Source of the DNA: Sphingomonas sp. PP-CE-1A-559
Lineage (GTDB): Bacteria > Pseudomonadota > Alphaproteobacteria > Sphingomonadales > Sphingomonadaceae
Reading direction: 5' to 3'
Length of the DNA stretch: 64,000 nt
NCBI RefSeq assembly: GCF_004340965.1
Contig: NZ_SLYA01000001.1
Span: 1,054,001-1,118,000 of the forward strand
Each line of letters opens with the position of its first letter. The stretch's first letter is position 1. A model generated the notes under the pieces. It saw nothing but the letters and a program-made list of their open reading frames with translations. It was not told the origin of the DNA and ran no database searches. Positions 24,522 through 33,109 of the stretch are shown here, in pieces. The position numbers and the translations under genes were made by a program.

Positions 24522-27041
24522 TCAGAACTTGACCGAAGCTTCCATGCCGTAGGTGCGAGGCGCGTTGAAATTGCCGTAGTCGCCCAGCACGTTGTTGACG
24601 CTGCCAGATGTGAGGTTGGTCGTCGGAGCGCCCGGCAGGCTGTTCGACGGGTCGCGGCGGAACACGTATTGCTTGTCGAACAGGTTGCGGACCCAGGCCG
24701 AGATCGTCACCGCGTTGCTGCCGCCGACGTGAATGTTCGCCAAGGCGAGACGCGCGTTGGCGATGAACGCGGGGTCGTTCTTGGTCGCGAACTGATCGAA
24801 GGTTTGTGTGGCCTGCGAGTAGTTGCCGTCGAGGTGGAACTTCAGGTCCATATCGCCGACCGGCATCGTGTAGTCGACCGATCCGTTGGCGGCATTGCGC
24901 GGCGTGAACACGATGTAGAAGTTCTGGTACACGCCGGTCGACGCGATCAGCACCGGCGGGATCTTCGTGTAGGTATAGGCATAGCCCGCGGTCAGCGTCA
25001 GGCCGTCGACCGGCTGCACGGTCAGGTCGGCCTCGATCCCGCGGATCTTGGTAATGCCGGGCGCATTGATCGTCACGAGGTTGTTGAAGCTGCCCGACGC
25101 GGTCGTCTGGATCGAGCTGATGTCGACCTGGCTGTTCTTGCGGTCCATGATGTAGCCGGCAAGGTTCAGGCGGGCACGGTGGTTCCAGAAATCGGTCTTC
25201 GCACCGATCTCGTACGACTTCACGTCCTCGGGGTTGAACGTCTGGTAGTTGGACGTCCGCGAGCTGGCACCGCCGGCACGGTAGCCGGTCGCGTACTTGG
25301 CATAGACGTGGACCGAGTCACTGGCGTCATAGGCGAGCGTCGCCATCGGATTGAAGCGGTTCCAGGTGGCGTCGAGCGGCGCATAGCCGGCCGCGGTCAG
25401 CTGGGCCTGGGTCGCCGTGTCGTAGTTCAGGTTACGCGAGAAATGCAGCACGCCCTGCTTCTCGTCGCGCGTGTAGCGGCCACCGGCGGTCAGGTGAACG
25501 CGGTCGGTCGCGTTCCAGGTGACCTGGCCGTAGCCCGCATAGCTCTTCGAATGCACTTCCGAAGCACGATCGATCGAGCGGCATCCCACGAGCGAGCCGA
25601 ACCCGCCCGACCCGGTGCAGGGATCGAGCACCGAGATAGTCGTCAGCGCCGAATTGAACGCCAGCGAGTTCGGCGTCGCCGCGTCGTCGCTGATGTGCTC
25701 GTTGAAGTAATACAGCCCGGCGACGTAATCGAACTGGCCGACCGTACCTACCGCCTGGAATTCCTGGCTGAACTGGTTCTGATGCAGGTCGGCGAGGCTG
25801 TAGCGGCTGAAGTTGCACGCACTGCCGACGCAGCCAGCGGCAACGACGGGGACGCGGTGATAGCCGCCGCTGTTGTCATACTGGGTCGCGTTCACGCCGC
25901 GCCACGCGGTGATCGAGCGGAGTTCGATCTCGGGCGCGACATCCCAGCGGATGTTCGAGGTGAAGCCGTGCGTCTTGTCGATGCTTGGTTGCTGCGGCAC
26001 GCCGATGTCGGCGACCTTCATCCGGCTGTCGCCATTGACGACGACCTGGCTCGGGAGCGGCTTCACGCTGCCGGTCAGCGTCGTGTAGTTGGTTCCGGGC
26101 AGCGAGCAGGCGGGCGAGGCGGATTGCGCACCGGCCTTGCACCCGTTCGGGTTCACGTTGAGCAACTGGCTGTAGAACGGGCTGTTCGAGTCGTAGCCGT
26201 TATCGTAGCTGAAATCGGCGGTCATGCCCGAGATCGGGCGGACACGTGCGGTCGCCTTGAAGCCGCGGCGATGATAATAATTGAAGCCGGTTTGGTCTGC
26301 GAGCGGGTTCTTGGTGGTCGCGTCCTGATGCTGGATGACGCCGTCGAGCTTCAGCGATACGCCGTACGTTTCGGGCAGGTCGACATGCAGCGTACCGTTA
26401 TAGCTGCCATAGTTGGCGATCCCCCCGGTCGCGCTGCCGCCCCATTTGCCGCTCGGGCCCTTGGTGACGATGCTGAGCGCGCCGCCTTCGGTGTTGCGAC
26501 CGAATAGCGTGCCCTGCGGGCCCTTGAGCACTTCGATCCGGTCGACGTCGAACAGCGCGGCGTTCAGGCCGTGCTGGCGACCGAGATAGACACCGTCGAT
26601 GTAGACGCCGACGCCCTGCTCACGTGCGGGCTGGTTGGCGTCGAGCGGAACGATGCCGCGGATACCGATCGTCAGCGCGGACTGGCGCGCCTCGAACGTC
26701 GCGACGCGCAACGACGGCACTGCGCCGTCGGCGAGATCGTACAGGCTCTGGACGTGGCGGTCGGTCAGCGCCTGGCTGCTCAGGACGTTGATCGCGATCG
26801 GCGTTTTCTGAAGGTTCGTCTCTCGCTTGGTCGCGGTGACGACGATCTCGCCAAGACCGGTCTGGTCGGCGGGTTCCGCAGTGGCGGGGGCCGGATCGAT
26901 CACGGGGTCTGCGGCAGCGGCAGCGGGCGCCGTATCCTTGGCGGCGGTCGGCGCGGGGGCTGCGAACACTGGCGACGCGATCGCGACCGTCAGGGCGGCG
27001 CCGGCCAGCAGCCGCAAGCGCAGGCTTGCTGAATTCAACAT
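24522..27041 (-). CDS. TonB-dependent outer-membrane receptor
   Basis: An 839-residue receptor. Residues 1-27 are a signal peptide (ending SPVFA), followed by a Pro/Ala-rich linker, the TonB-box region GEIVVTATKRE and a plug domain with VYIDGVYLGR, EVLKGPQGTLFGRN and GGALSIVTK. The rest is a 22-strand beta barrel ending in TYGMEASVKF with terminal Phe. The ATG at 27041 (MLNSASLRLRLLA) gives a proper signal peptide, with AGGGA upstream. It diverges from the phytase-linked receptor. Substrate is unknown; no binding-protein or transporter gene is adjacent. Confidence 0.93.
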   Translation of the reverse strand: MLNSASLRLRLLAGAALTVAIASPVFAAPAPTAAKDTAPAAAAADPVIDPAPATAEPADQTGLGEIVVTATKRETNLQKTPIAINVLSSQALTDRHVQSLYDLADGAVPSLRVATFEARQSALTIGIRGIVPLDANQPAREQGVGVYIDGVYLGRQHGLNAALFDVDRIEVLKGPQGTLFGRNTEGGALSIVTKGPSGKWGGSATGGIANYGSYNGTLHVDLPETYGVSLKLDGVIQHQDATTKNPLADQTGFNYYHRRGFKATARVRPISGMTADFSYDNGYDSNSPFYSQLLNVNPNGCKAGAQSASPACSLPGTNYTTLTGSVKPLPSQVVVNGDSRMKVADIGVPQQPSIDKTHGFTSNIRWDVAPEIELRSITAWRGVNATQYDNSGGYHRVPVVAAGCVGSACNFSRYSLADLHQNQFSQEFQAVGTVGQFDYVAGLYYFNEHISDDAATPNSLAFNSALTTISVLDPCTGSGGFGSLVGCRSIDRASEVHSKSYAGYGQVTWNATDRVHLTAGGRYTRDEKQGVLHFSRNLNYDTATQAQLTAAGYAPLDATWNRFNPMATLAYDASDSVHVYAKYATGYRAGGASSRTSNYQTFNPEDVKSYEIGAKTDFWNHRARLNLAGYIMDRKNSQVDISSIQTTASGSFNNLVTINAPGITKIRGIEADLTVQPVDGLTLTAGYAYTYTKIPPVLIASTGVYQNFYIVFTPRNAANGSVDYTMPVGDMDLKFHLDGNYSQATQTFDQFATKNDPAFIANARLALANIHVGGSNAVTISAWVRNLFDKQYVFRRDPSNSLPGAPTTNLTSGSVNNVLGDYGNFNAPRTYGMEASVKF

Positions 27042-27141
27042 CGAGAGTTTCCCTTTTTCGGCAGTCTTTGCCTTGAAGGGCGCGATAGGCGGCGGTCGTG
27101 GCACGTCCGTTACGAATATAAGAATCACGTGTCCGGCGATT

Positions 27142-27156
27142 TTAACGTTGGTTTAA
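27142..27156. promoter_or_regulatory. candidate CtrA box (TTAA-N7-TTAA)
   Basis: TTAACGTTGGTTTAA fits the alphaproteobacterial CtrA full site exactly, in the gap between the two divergent TonB receptor genes. The sequence is short and AT-rich, so a chance match is quite possible. Confidence 0.35.
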
Positions 27157-27203
27157 TGTGGGTTTATCCTCGCGCGTACGTGAGGCGATCCCGGATGACG
27201 TCG

Positions 27204-27221
27204 CTGTCATGTGAATGTCAT
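27204..27221 (+). promoter_or_regulatory. Pho-box-like direct repeat
   Basis: CTGTCATGTGAATGTCAT contains two 7-base PhoB half-sites (CTGTCAT and ATGTCAT) separated by four bases, which is the classical Pho-box arrangement with an 11-base period. It lies about 85 bp upstream of the receptor-phytase operon start, where a PhoB activator site would be expected. Confidence 0.65.
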
Positions 27222-27305
27222 GCAAAAGTAACGTCGGTGCCATGCACGGCCGCTACCGCGCCTCCCAAGCCGGCTGAAGAAGTCGGGACCACCCGGGGGA
27301 ATACC

Positions 27306-30300
27306 ATGAAATCGAACCTGTCGACCCGCGTCCGCGGTCGCGTCCTCGCGCATGCGCTGCTCACTGGCTGCGCGCTGACCTCGCTGACCGCCACCAGCGC
27401 CTATGCGCGTCCCGATGCCGCGACCCCGGTCGGCGCGCCGCGTGCGCTTGGGAGCATCACCGGTACCGTGTCGCAGGCAGGCAGCGGCGACTATCTCGAC
27501 GGTGCATCGGTCTCGATCCCGACGCTCGAACTGTCGACCGTGGTCGATCGCACCGGGCGGTTCTCGCTGGTCGGTGTCCCCGCCGGCACGTACGAACTCG
27601 TCATCCGCTATGTCGGCTTCCCCGACGCCCGCCGGACGGTGACGGTCGCCGATGCTGCGGTAACGCTCGACGTGGCGATGACCACCGAAGTCGGCGCAAA
27701 CGCAGGCGAGGGCGACGAGATCGTCGTCTCGGGCTCGCGCCCGATCGCGGAATCCGAAGCTGCGGCGCTTCAGATCCAGCGGACCAGCCCCTCGCTCGTC
27801 TCGGTCATCGCCTCCGATTCGATCGGACGCCTGCCGGATCAGAACATCGCACAGGCGGTCAGCCGGCTCCCCGGCGTCGGCGTGCAGCGTGACCAGGGTC
27901 AGGCGCGCTACATCACGCTGCGCGGCGCACCGATTAACTGGACCACGCTGTCGATCGACGGCATCAACGTCGTCAGTCCCGAAGGCCGCGACGCACGCTT
28001 CGATTCCATCCCTTCGGCGATCGCGTCGCAGATCATTGTGCGCAAGGCCGTCACGCCCGACATGACCGGCGAGACGATCGCGGGCAACGTCGACATCATC
28101 ACGCGCTCGGCGTTCGATTATCCGGGCATGAAGGTGCAGGCCAAGGGCGGCGTCGGCCATGTCGAACTCGGCAAGAAGACCGAATATGAAGGTTCGCTCG
28201 TCATCTCCGACCGGATCGACACCGGTATCGGCGAGTTCGGCATCGTCTCCTCCGCCAGCCTGTATCGCCGCGGCATGGTCACCGACAATTTTGAGACCGA
28301 CTTCGAAGCGGTCGACCGCGATCGCCGCCCCGGTTTCGAGACGCGCAACTGGGCGCGCGAGACCGAGAACAAGCTGTATCGCCTGACGCGTAAAAACTAC
28401 TCGCTGTCGACCCGGCTCGACTGGCGCCCGGCGCCCGGCCACAAGCTGTTCGCGGAATCGATCTACTCGGCGTTCCAGGACGACGAACAGCGCAACAACT
28501 ACATTTTCGATCTCGACGACCAGCAGTCGCGCACGCCCAACGGCACCGCCGCCTGCACCGTCAACGCGCGCCCCGCGACCGGCACGACCGGCTATGCCGA
28601 CGTCTGCACCGGCAACACGCCGCTGCTGGGCACGGTCTACGGCATCGATCTCAACTCGAACTTCACCGTGCGCAAGTACAAGCAGTCGGTGTTCACCAAC
28701 ACGGTCGGCGGCGATCACGAACTCGGCGCCTGGAACGTGAAATGGCGTGGTAATTTCACCCGCTCGATCGACGACCGCTCGCAGCCTGCACAGCTGAACT
28801 ACGACAGCCCGTCGTTCGGCACCAACGGCGCGAACGCCGCCAACCGCCTGACCGTCGGCTACGACCTGACCGACCCACAGCTCGCCAAGGTCCAGCTGTT
28901 CCGCACGATCCGCAACGCCGACGGCACCTTCTCGCGCGGCGCTCAGGTCACGTCGATCGAGGACTTTCCGCGCACCCTGGCCCGCTTGCGGTCGCTGAAG
29001 GCGCAGGACGTGACCGAAGCCTATACCGCAAAGCTCGACATCAGCCGCGAGGCCTCGGTGTTCGGCGCGCAGACGGTGTTCGCGGCTGGCCTTCGCTATG
29101 ACGATCGTACCAAGACCGCGAACGAGTATCTGCTCGAGCTGAGCACGCCGGCCCAGTTCGCCGCGGCGGGCATTCCGACGGGGTACGCCGCCATCGCCAA
29201 GCCGGGCGGGTTCCAGGGCGAGATCCCGCTCGGCTACACCTTCCAGTATTTCGATCGGGACAAGATCCTGGCGCTGGTCGAGCAAGCCAAGGCGGTCAGC
29301 CCGTTCGTGTCCACCGACGCCAATTTCTACGATGTCGGCGAGAAGGTCTATTCCGCCTACGCGATGGCGACGACGACCACCAACTGGGGCAGCGTCATCG
29401 GTGGCGCGCGCGTCGAGCACATCCGCAACGACGCCCGCGCGTTCTCGTCGCTCGGCCTGATCGACGTGAAATCGAGCCAGACGCTCGTCTATCCAAGCCT
29501 CCACGTGAACTGGGACGTCAATGATCGGATGAAGGCGCGGCTGTCGTTCAACACCGGCGCCGCACGTCCCGACTACGATCAGTTGCGCCCCAATCTGAGC
29601 ATCAACGACGCGAATGCGACGATCTCCGGCGGCAACCCCGACGCGAAGCCCGAAAAGGCCAAGGGCGTCGATCTCTACGTCGAATATTACACCATGCCGC
29701 GCGGTTTCCTCTCGATCGGCGCGTACTACAAGGACGTCACCGATGTCCTGTTCGACTCGACCCGGACCTACGGCCAGACGAACCTGAACGCCGCCGGCGT
29801 CGATCGGTCGGGCTATGTCTACTCGACCATCATCAACGGCGGCAAAGGCTATATCATGGGGATCGAGGGGGCGATCCAGCAGCAGCTCGACCCCTTTACC
29901 GCCGATCTCGGCCTGCCCGACTGGATGGGTGGCTTCGGCGTGCAGCTCAATGCAACGATTAACAAGAGCCGTGCCGATACGCCGGCAACAGGCGCGATCC
30001 CGTCGCGGAAAGTTCGCCTGCCCGGCGCATCGGATGCGATCTACAATCTGATCGCCTATTACGAAAAATACGGCTTCTCGGCCCGCGTTTCGTACCAGAA
30101 CCGGTCGGCGTGGCTCGATGCGATCGGCGCGGTCGACACGATCGGTGGCGTCGTCCGCGGCGTCGATGGCGGCGATTTCTACTGGGCCAAGGATAACGAA
30201 CTCGACGCGTCCGTCCGCTATGCGATCAACGGCAATGTCGAGATCTACGGGGATTTCGCCAACCTGCTGAACGGTCCAGGCCGTCGCTATGTCGGATCGT

Positions 30301-30368
30301 CGGCCTACACGATCGAGCATGAGACGTTCGGCCGCCGCTACACCGGCGGCGTTCGGGTGACGTTCTGA
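27306..30368 (+). CDS. TonB-dependent receptor with N-terminal carboxypeptidase-regulatory-like domain, phytase-linked
   Basis: A 1020-residue outer-membrane receptor. After a signal peptide (about 1-37, ending AYA) comes a CarboxypepD_reg-like beta-sandwich (about 48-128, ITGTVSQAGSGDYLDGASV, DRTGRFSLVGVPAGTYEL). The TonB-box-like EIVVSGSRP, a plug with QNIAQAVSRLPGV and a barrel ending GGVRVTF follow. Its stop and the phytase start share one base (TGATG), so the two are coupled. The linkage and the upstream Pho-box suggest uptake of phytate or its products; the substrate is inferred. The ATG at 27306 follows CCGGGGGAATACC. Confidence 0.92.
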   Translation: MKSNLSTRVRGRVLAHALLTGCALTSLTATSAYARPDAATPVGAPRALGSITGTVSQAGSGDYLDGASVSIPTLELSTVVDRTGRFSLVGVPAGTYELVIRYVGFPDARRTVTVADAAVTLDVAMTTEVGANAGEGDEIVVSGSRPIAESEAAALQIQRTSPSLVSVIASDSIGRLPDQNIAQAVSRLPGVGVQRDQGQARYITLRGAPINWTTLSIDGINVVSPEGRDARFDSIPSAIASQIIVRKAVTPDMTGETIAGNVDIITRSAFDYPGMKVQAKGGVGHVELGKKTEYEGSLVISDRIDTGIGEFGIVSSASLYRRGMVTDNFETDFEAVDRDRRPGFETRNWARETENKLYRLTRKNYSLSTRLDWRPAPGHKLFAESIYSAFQDDEQRNNYIFDLDDQQSRTPNGTAACTVNARPATGTTGYADVCTGNTPLLGTVYGIDLNSNFTVRKYKQSVFTNTVGGDHELGAWNVKWRGNFTRSIDDRSQPAQLNYDSPSFGTNGANAANRLTVGYDLTDPQLAKVQLFRTIRNADGTFSRGAQVTSIEDFPRTLARLRSLKAQDVTEAYTAKLDISREASVFGAQTVFAAGLRYDDRTKTANEYLLELSTPAQFAAAGIPTGYAAIAKPGGFQGEIPLGYTFQYFDRDKILALVEQAKAVSPFVSTDANFYDVGEKVYSAYAMATTTTNWGSVIGGARVEHIRNDARAFSSLGLIDVKSSQTLVYPSLHVNWDVNDRMKARLSFNTGAARPDYDQLRPNLSINDANATISGGNPDAKPEKAKGVDLYVEYYTMPRGFLSIGAYYKDVTDVLFDSTRTYGQTNLNAAGVDRSGYVYSTIINGGKGYIMGIEGAIQQQLDPFTADLGLPDWMGGFGVQLNATINKSRADTPATGAIPSRKVRLPGASDAIYNLIAYYEKYGFSARVSYQNRSAWLDAIGAVDTIGGVVRGVDGGDFYWAKDNELDASVRYAINGNVEIYGDFANLLNGPGRRYVGSSAYTIEHETFGRRYTGGVRVTF

Positions 30369-31402
30369 TGCGGGTGTTGCCCCTCCTCGCGGTGTTGCTG
30401 GCGGGATGTGCGACGACCTCGGCCCCGGTGGCGGTCGAGGCGCCGACAGTCGCGGCGACCGCCGAGACCGACCCGGTCGACACCGCCGCCGATGCCGCGG
30501 ACGATCCCGCGATCTGGCGCAACGCGAGCGATCCGGCGAAGAGCCTCGTCATCGGCACCGACAAGAAGGCGGGCATCCACGTCTACAGCCTGGCGGGCAA
30601 GCGCCTCAGCTTCACCCCGGCCGCGCGGCTCAACAACGTCGACCTGCGCGATCTTGGCGCCAAATCTGGCGGGCGCGTGATCGCCGCTGCCAGCGACCGG
30701 GCCGACATCGCCACCGCACACGTTTCGCTCTTCACGCTCGACACGGCGGCGGCGAAGCTCGTCTCGCTAGGTCGCTTCCCGGTCGGACCGGGCGAGGCCT
30801 ACGGCATGTGCCTCTGGACCCGAGCGCGAGACCACGCGCTGTTCGGCTTCGTCGTCCTGAAGGACGGCCGCATCGACCAGGTCGCGATCGACCTCTCCGG
30901 CGCAGCGCCCAAGGTCACGACGGTCCGCTCGATGAAGCTCGGCACCCAGTCCGAAGGCTGCGTCGTCGACGATCGCACCGGGCAGCTCTACGTCGCCGAG
31001 GAAGATGTCGGCCTCTGGCGCTTCGACGCCGAGCCGTCAGCATCGGTCACAGCAACCCCGATCGCCAAGGTCGACGGCAAGACGCTGGTCGCCGACGCCG
31101 AGGGCCTAGCGCTCGCCCCGTCAGGCAGGAACGGCGGCTATCTCGTCGTGTCTAGCCAAGGCGACAACGCCTACACGCTCTACCGCCTGCCGGGCGTCAC
31201 CTATGCCGGTCGCTTCCGCATCGGCGGGGGCGCGATCGACGGGACCAGCGATACCGACGGAATCGAACTGATGCTCGGAAACTTCGGCTCCGCCTACCCC
31301 CAGGGCCTGTTCGTCGCTCAAGACGGCGACAACGCACCGGCCACGCAGAACTTCAAATACGTCAGCTGGGCCGGCGTGAAGCGCGCGCTGAAACTGCGCT
31401 GA
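30368..31402 (+). CDS. beta-propeller phytase (3-phytase), lipoprotein
   Basis: A 344-residue enzyme predicted to release phosphate from myo-inositol hexakisphosphate in a Ca2+-dependent way. The signal MRVLPLLAVLLAGC ends in a lipobox (C14), so it is membrane anchored, probably at the outer membrane. Family motifs are AADDPAIWRNASDPAKSLVIG, LNNVDLRD, TQSEGCVVDD, LYVAEEDVGLWRF and VADAEGLAL, which carry the calcium and phosphate ligands. It is translationally coupled to the TonB receptor. Family assignment is strong. Confidence 0.92.
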   Translation: MRVLPLLAVLLAGCATTSAPVAVEAPTVAATAETDPVDTAADAADDPAIWRNASDPAKSLVIGTDKKAGIHVYSLAGKRLSFTPAARLNNVDLRDLGAKSGGRVIAAASDRADIATAHVSLFTLDTAAAKLVSLGRFPVGPGEAYGMCLWTRARDHALFGFVVLKDGRIDQVAIDLSGAAPKVTTVRSMKLGTQSEGCVVDDRTGQLYVAEEDVGLWRFDAEPSASVTATPIAKVDGKTLVADAEGLALAPSGRNGGYLVVSSQGDNAYTLYRLPGVTYAGRFRIGGGAIDGTSDTDGIELMLGNFGSAYPQGLFVAQDGDNAPATQNFKYVSWAGVKRALKLR

Positions 31403-31405
31403 TCC

Positions 31406-32800
31406 TCACGATGGCGCGCCGTCGCAATAGGCGACGACCATCGTGCGGATGTCGACCCGCGCCTTGAGGCGGGCGGCGAGCAAGGCTGTGCCGCTGATCT
31501 TGCGCTGCACGAACAGCGTGTCGATCGGGGGCAAGTGCCAAGTGTCGCGGTCGCGCGCGATCTCGGTACCCTGTTCGCGCAGGACCCCGACGAACGCGCG
31601 GTCGCCGAAGTCGAATGGGCCGGGCTTGGCGAGCTCGGCGAGGATGACGTCGATCATCCGATCAACGAGTGCGCGGTGCTGGAGAACGGCCGCTTCGCCG
31701 AGGAAACCGGCGGCAATGGCCGCTTCGCGCACCGCGTCACGGTCGCCGGCGAGGGCTGCGGTAAGCAGGCGACGATAGCCTTCTCCGGTCTCGGCGGGGA
31801 GGGGGCGGGCAGCGCCGAAATCGAGCAGGACGAGCTTTTCCGTCTCGGGCTGCCAGCGGTAGTTGGCGAAGTTGGGGTCCGTCTGCATCAGCCGCCAGTC
31901 GAACAGTTCGCGCAGGACGAGCGAGATCAGGTCGTGCATCACCCGGTCGCGGACCTCCTGCGGCGCGGTCTCCAGCGTCTCGACGGGCACGCCAGTGACG
32001 AAGCTCATCGCAAGGACGCGTGGCGTGGTCAGCTCCGAATAGAGCGCGGGCACGACGAACTGCGACTGATCGGCGAGCAGGTCGCCGTACCGCGCGAGCA
32101 TCTGCGCCTCGCGGAGGTAATCGGCCTCCTCATGAAGCTGCTTCTTCGCCTCGTCGAGCAACGGCGCGATGTCGAGCGACTTGGGGAGCATGCCCGACAC
32201 GCGCAGCAGCGTCGCGACGTTGTCGACGTCGGCGTCGATGCTCTCCTTCACGCCGGGATACTGGACCTTGATTGCCAGTTCGGTGCCGTTGGGCAGGCGC
32301 GCGCGGTGGACCTGTCCGATCGAGGCGGCGGCAACGGGGTGCGCCTGGAAATGTGCGAATTTGCGGCGCCAGTCCTTGCCCCATTCTGCGGCGAGCACGC
32401 GGTCGAGTTGCTGCGGCGGCATGTGGTTCGCATTGTTGCGCAGGCGGGCGAGGATGGTGGCGAGCTCGGGCGGGAGCATGTCGCCCGCGTCCATCGAGAT
32501 CATCTGCCCCAGCTTCATCGCGGCGCCGCGGAGGTGCGAGAGTTGATCGGCAACGCGCGTGGCGTTGGCGGGGGTGAGGAGGAGGTCGCCGATCTTGGGG
32601 CGTTCGCCATTGGCGAGGCGGCGGGCGCCTTCTGCGACGACTCCGCCGGCGACACCGCCCGCGAGTTTGCCGAAGACTCCGAGACGGGCGAGACGGCCGC
32701 TCGGGATCGCGCGTCCGGCGCTGTTGCCGCTGTCTTCGGTCACGGGTGTTCCTTGGGTTTCTTCGGGAGAGCTCTCGGGAAAGATATGGGTGGCGGTCAC
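31406..32800 (-). CDS. ABC1/UbiB-family atypical kinase
   Basis: A 464-residue protein of the ABC1 (AarF/UbiB/COQ8) family. It has the KxGQ motif in AMKLGQMISMD (about residues 95-105), the alanine-rich loop VAAASIGQVHRA that replaces the glycine loop, an invariant lysine in LAIKVQYPG, and LVLLDFGAARPL as the metal-binding DFG. Members support ubiquinone synthesis or lipid homeostasis. It lacks clear C-terminal membrane helices, so it may be a paralogue rather than UbiB itself. It converges on the phytase gene with three bases between the stops. Confidence 0.88.
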   Translation of the reverse strand: MTATHIFPESSPEETQGTPVTEDSGNSAGRAIPSGRLARLGVFGKLAGGVAGGVVAEGARRLANGERPKIGDLLLTPANATRVADQLSHLRGAAMKLGQMISMDAGDMLPPELATILARLRNNANHMPPQQLDRVLAAEWGKDWRRKFAHFQAHPVAAASIGQVHRARLPNGTELAIKVQYPGVKESIDADVDNVATLLRVSGMLPKSLDIAPLLDEAKKQLHEEADYLREAQMLARYGDLLADQSQFVVPALYSELTTPRVLAMSFVTGVPVETLETAPQEVRDRVMHDLISLVLRELFDWRLMQTDPNFANYRWQPETEKLVLLDFGAARPLPAETGEGYRRLLTAALAGDRDAVREAAIAAGFLGEAAVLQHRALVDRMIDVILAELAKPGPFDFGDRAFVGVLREQGTEIARDRDTWHLPPIDTLFVQRKISGTALLAARLKARVDIRTMVVAYCDGAPS

Positions 32801-32863
32801 GGTCGATCAATCCGAGCCCACCCGCGAAGTTAACCAAGGCTACCCTTGTTCTCCCGCAAAGCT

Positions 32864-32967
32864 TGTTCTCCCGCGAAGGCGGGAGCCCAGACTGGATCCC
32901 CGCCTTCGCGGGGAAACAAACTTGGCGCGGATGCACGAAACTTGATCCTCCCCTGCAAGGGGAGAAT
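32864..32967. repeat. REP-like element (CCCGCGAAGGCGGG family) plus a half element
   Basis: TTCTCCCGCGAAGGCGGGAG and CCCCGCCTTCGCGGGGAAAC form an inverted pair at 32864-32920; a fragment TTGTTCTCCCGC is duplicated just before it. A separate single hairpin TGATCCTCCCCTGCAAGGGG follows at 32942-32967. Together with the glnA terminator these fill the 309-bp gap 32801-33109; I see no gene there. Relatives are at 52941-52997 and, in frame, at 54825-54879. Confidence 0.8.
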
Positions 32968-32972
32968 TTACG

Positions 32973-33005
32973 AAAAAGGGCGCCCGGATTGCTCCGCGCG
33001 CCCTC
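32973..33005 (-). terminator. rho-independent terminator of glnA
   Basis: Read on the minus strand, AGGGCGCGCGG and CCGGGCGCCCT form an 11-bp stem with one mismatch and a 5-6 base loop, followed directly by TTTTT. It lies about 105 bp after the glnA stop. The sequence between stop and terminator contains further short hairpins such as GCGTGGCTTCGCCACG. Confidence 0.85.
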
Positions 33006-33109
33006 TTCCAATTCAGCGACGTGGCGAAGCCACGCCGTCGGTCGTCGCTACTCGCGACGCCGGCCGACAGCGGCTGTGCGCTCTCGCGCACCGCTGCCGG
33101 CTCGGCAGC

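Noticed and set aside
24669..26507. A 612-codon open frame antisense to the first TonB receptor.
   Set aside because: Same cause; the composition is typical of translated antisense DNA and the minus-strand receptor explains the region.
27207..30320. A very long open frame on the minus strand opposite the phytase-linked TonB receptor (over 1000 codons).
   Set aside because: It is an antisense shadow produced by GC-rich codon bias. It has no ribosome site, low-complexity Arg/Asp/Val composition and no domain, while the plus strand encodes a clear receptor.
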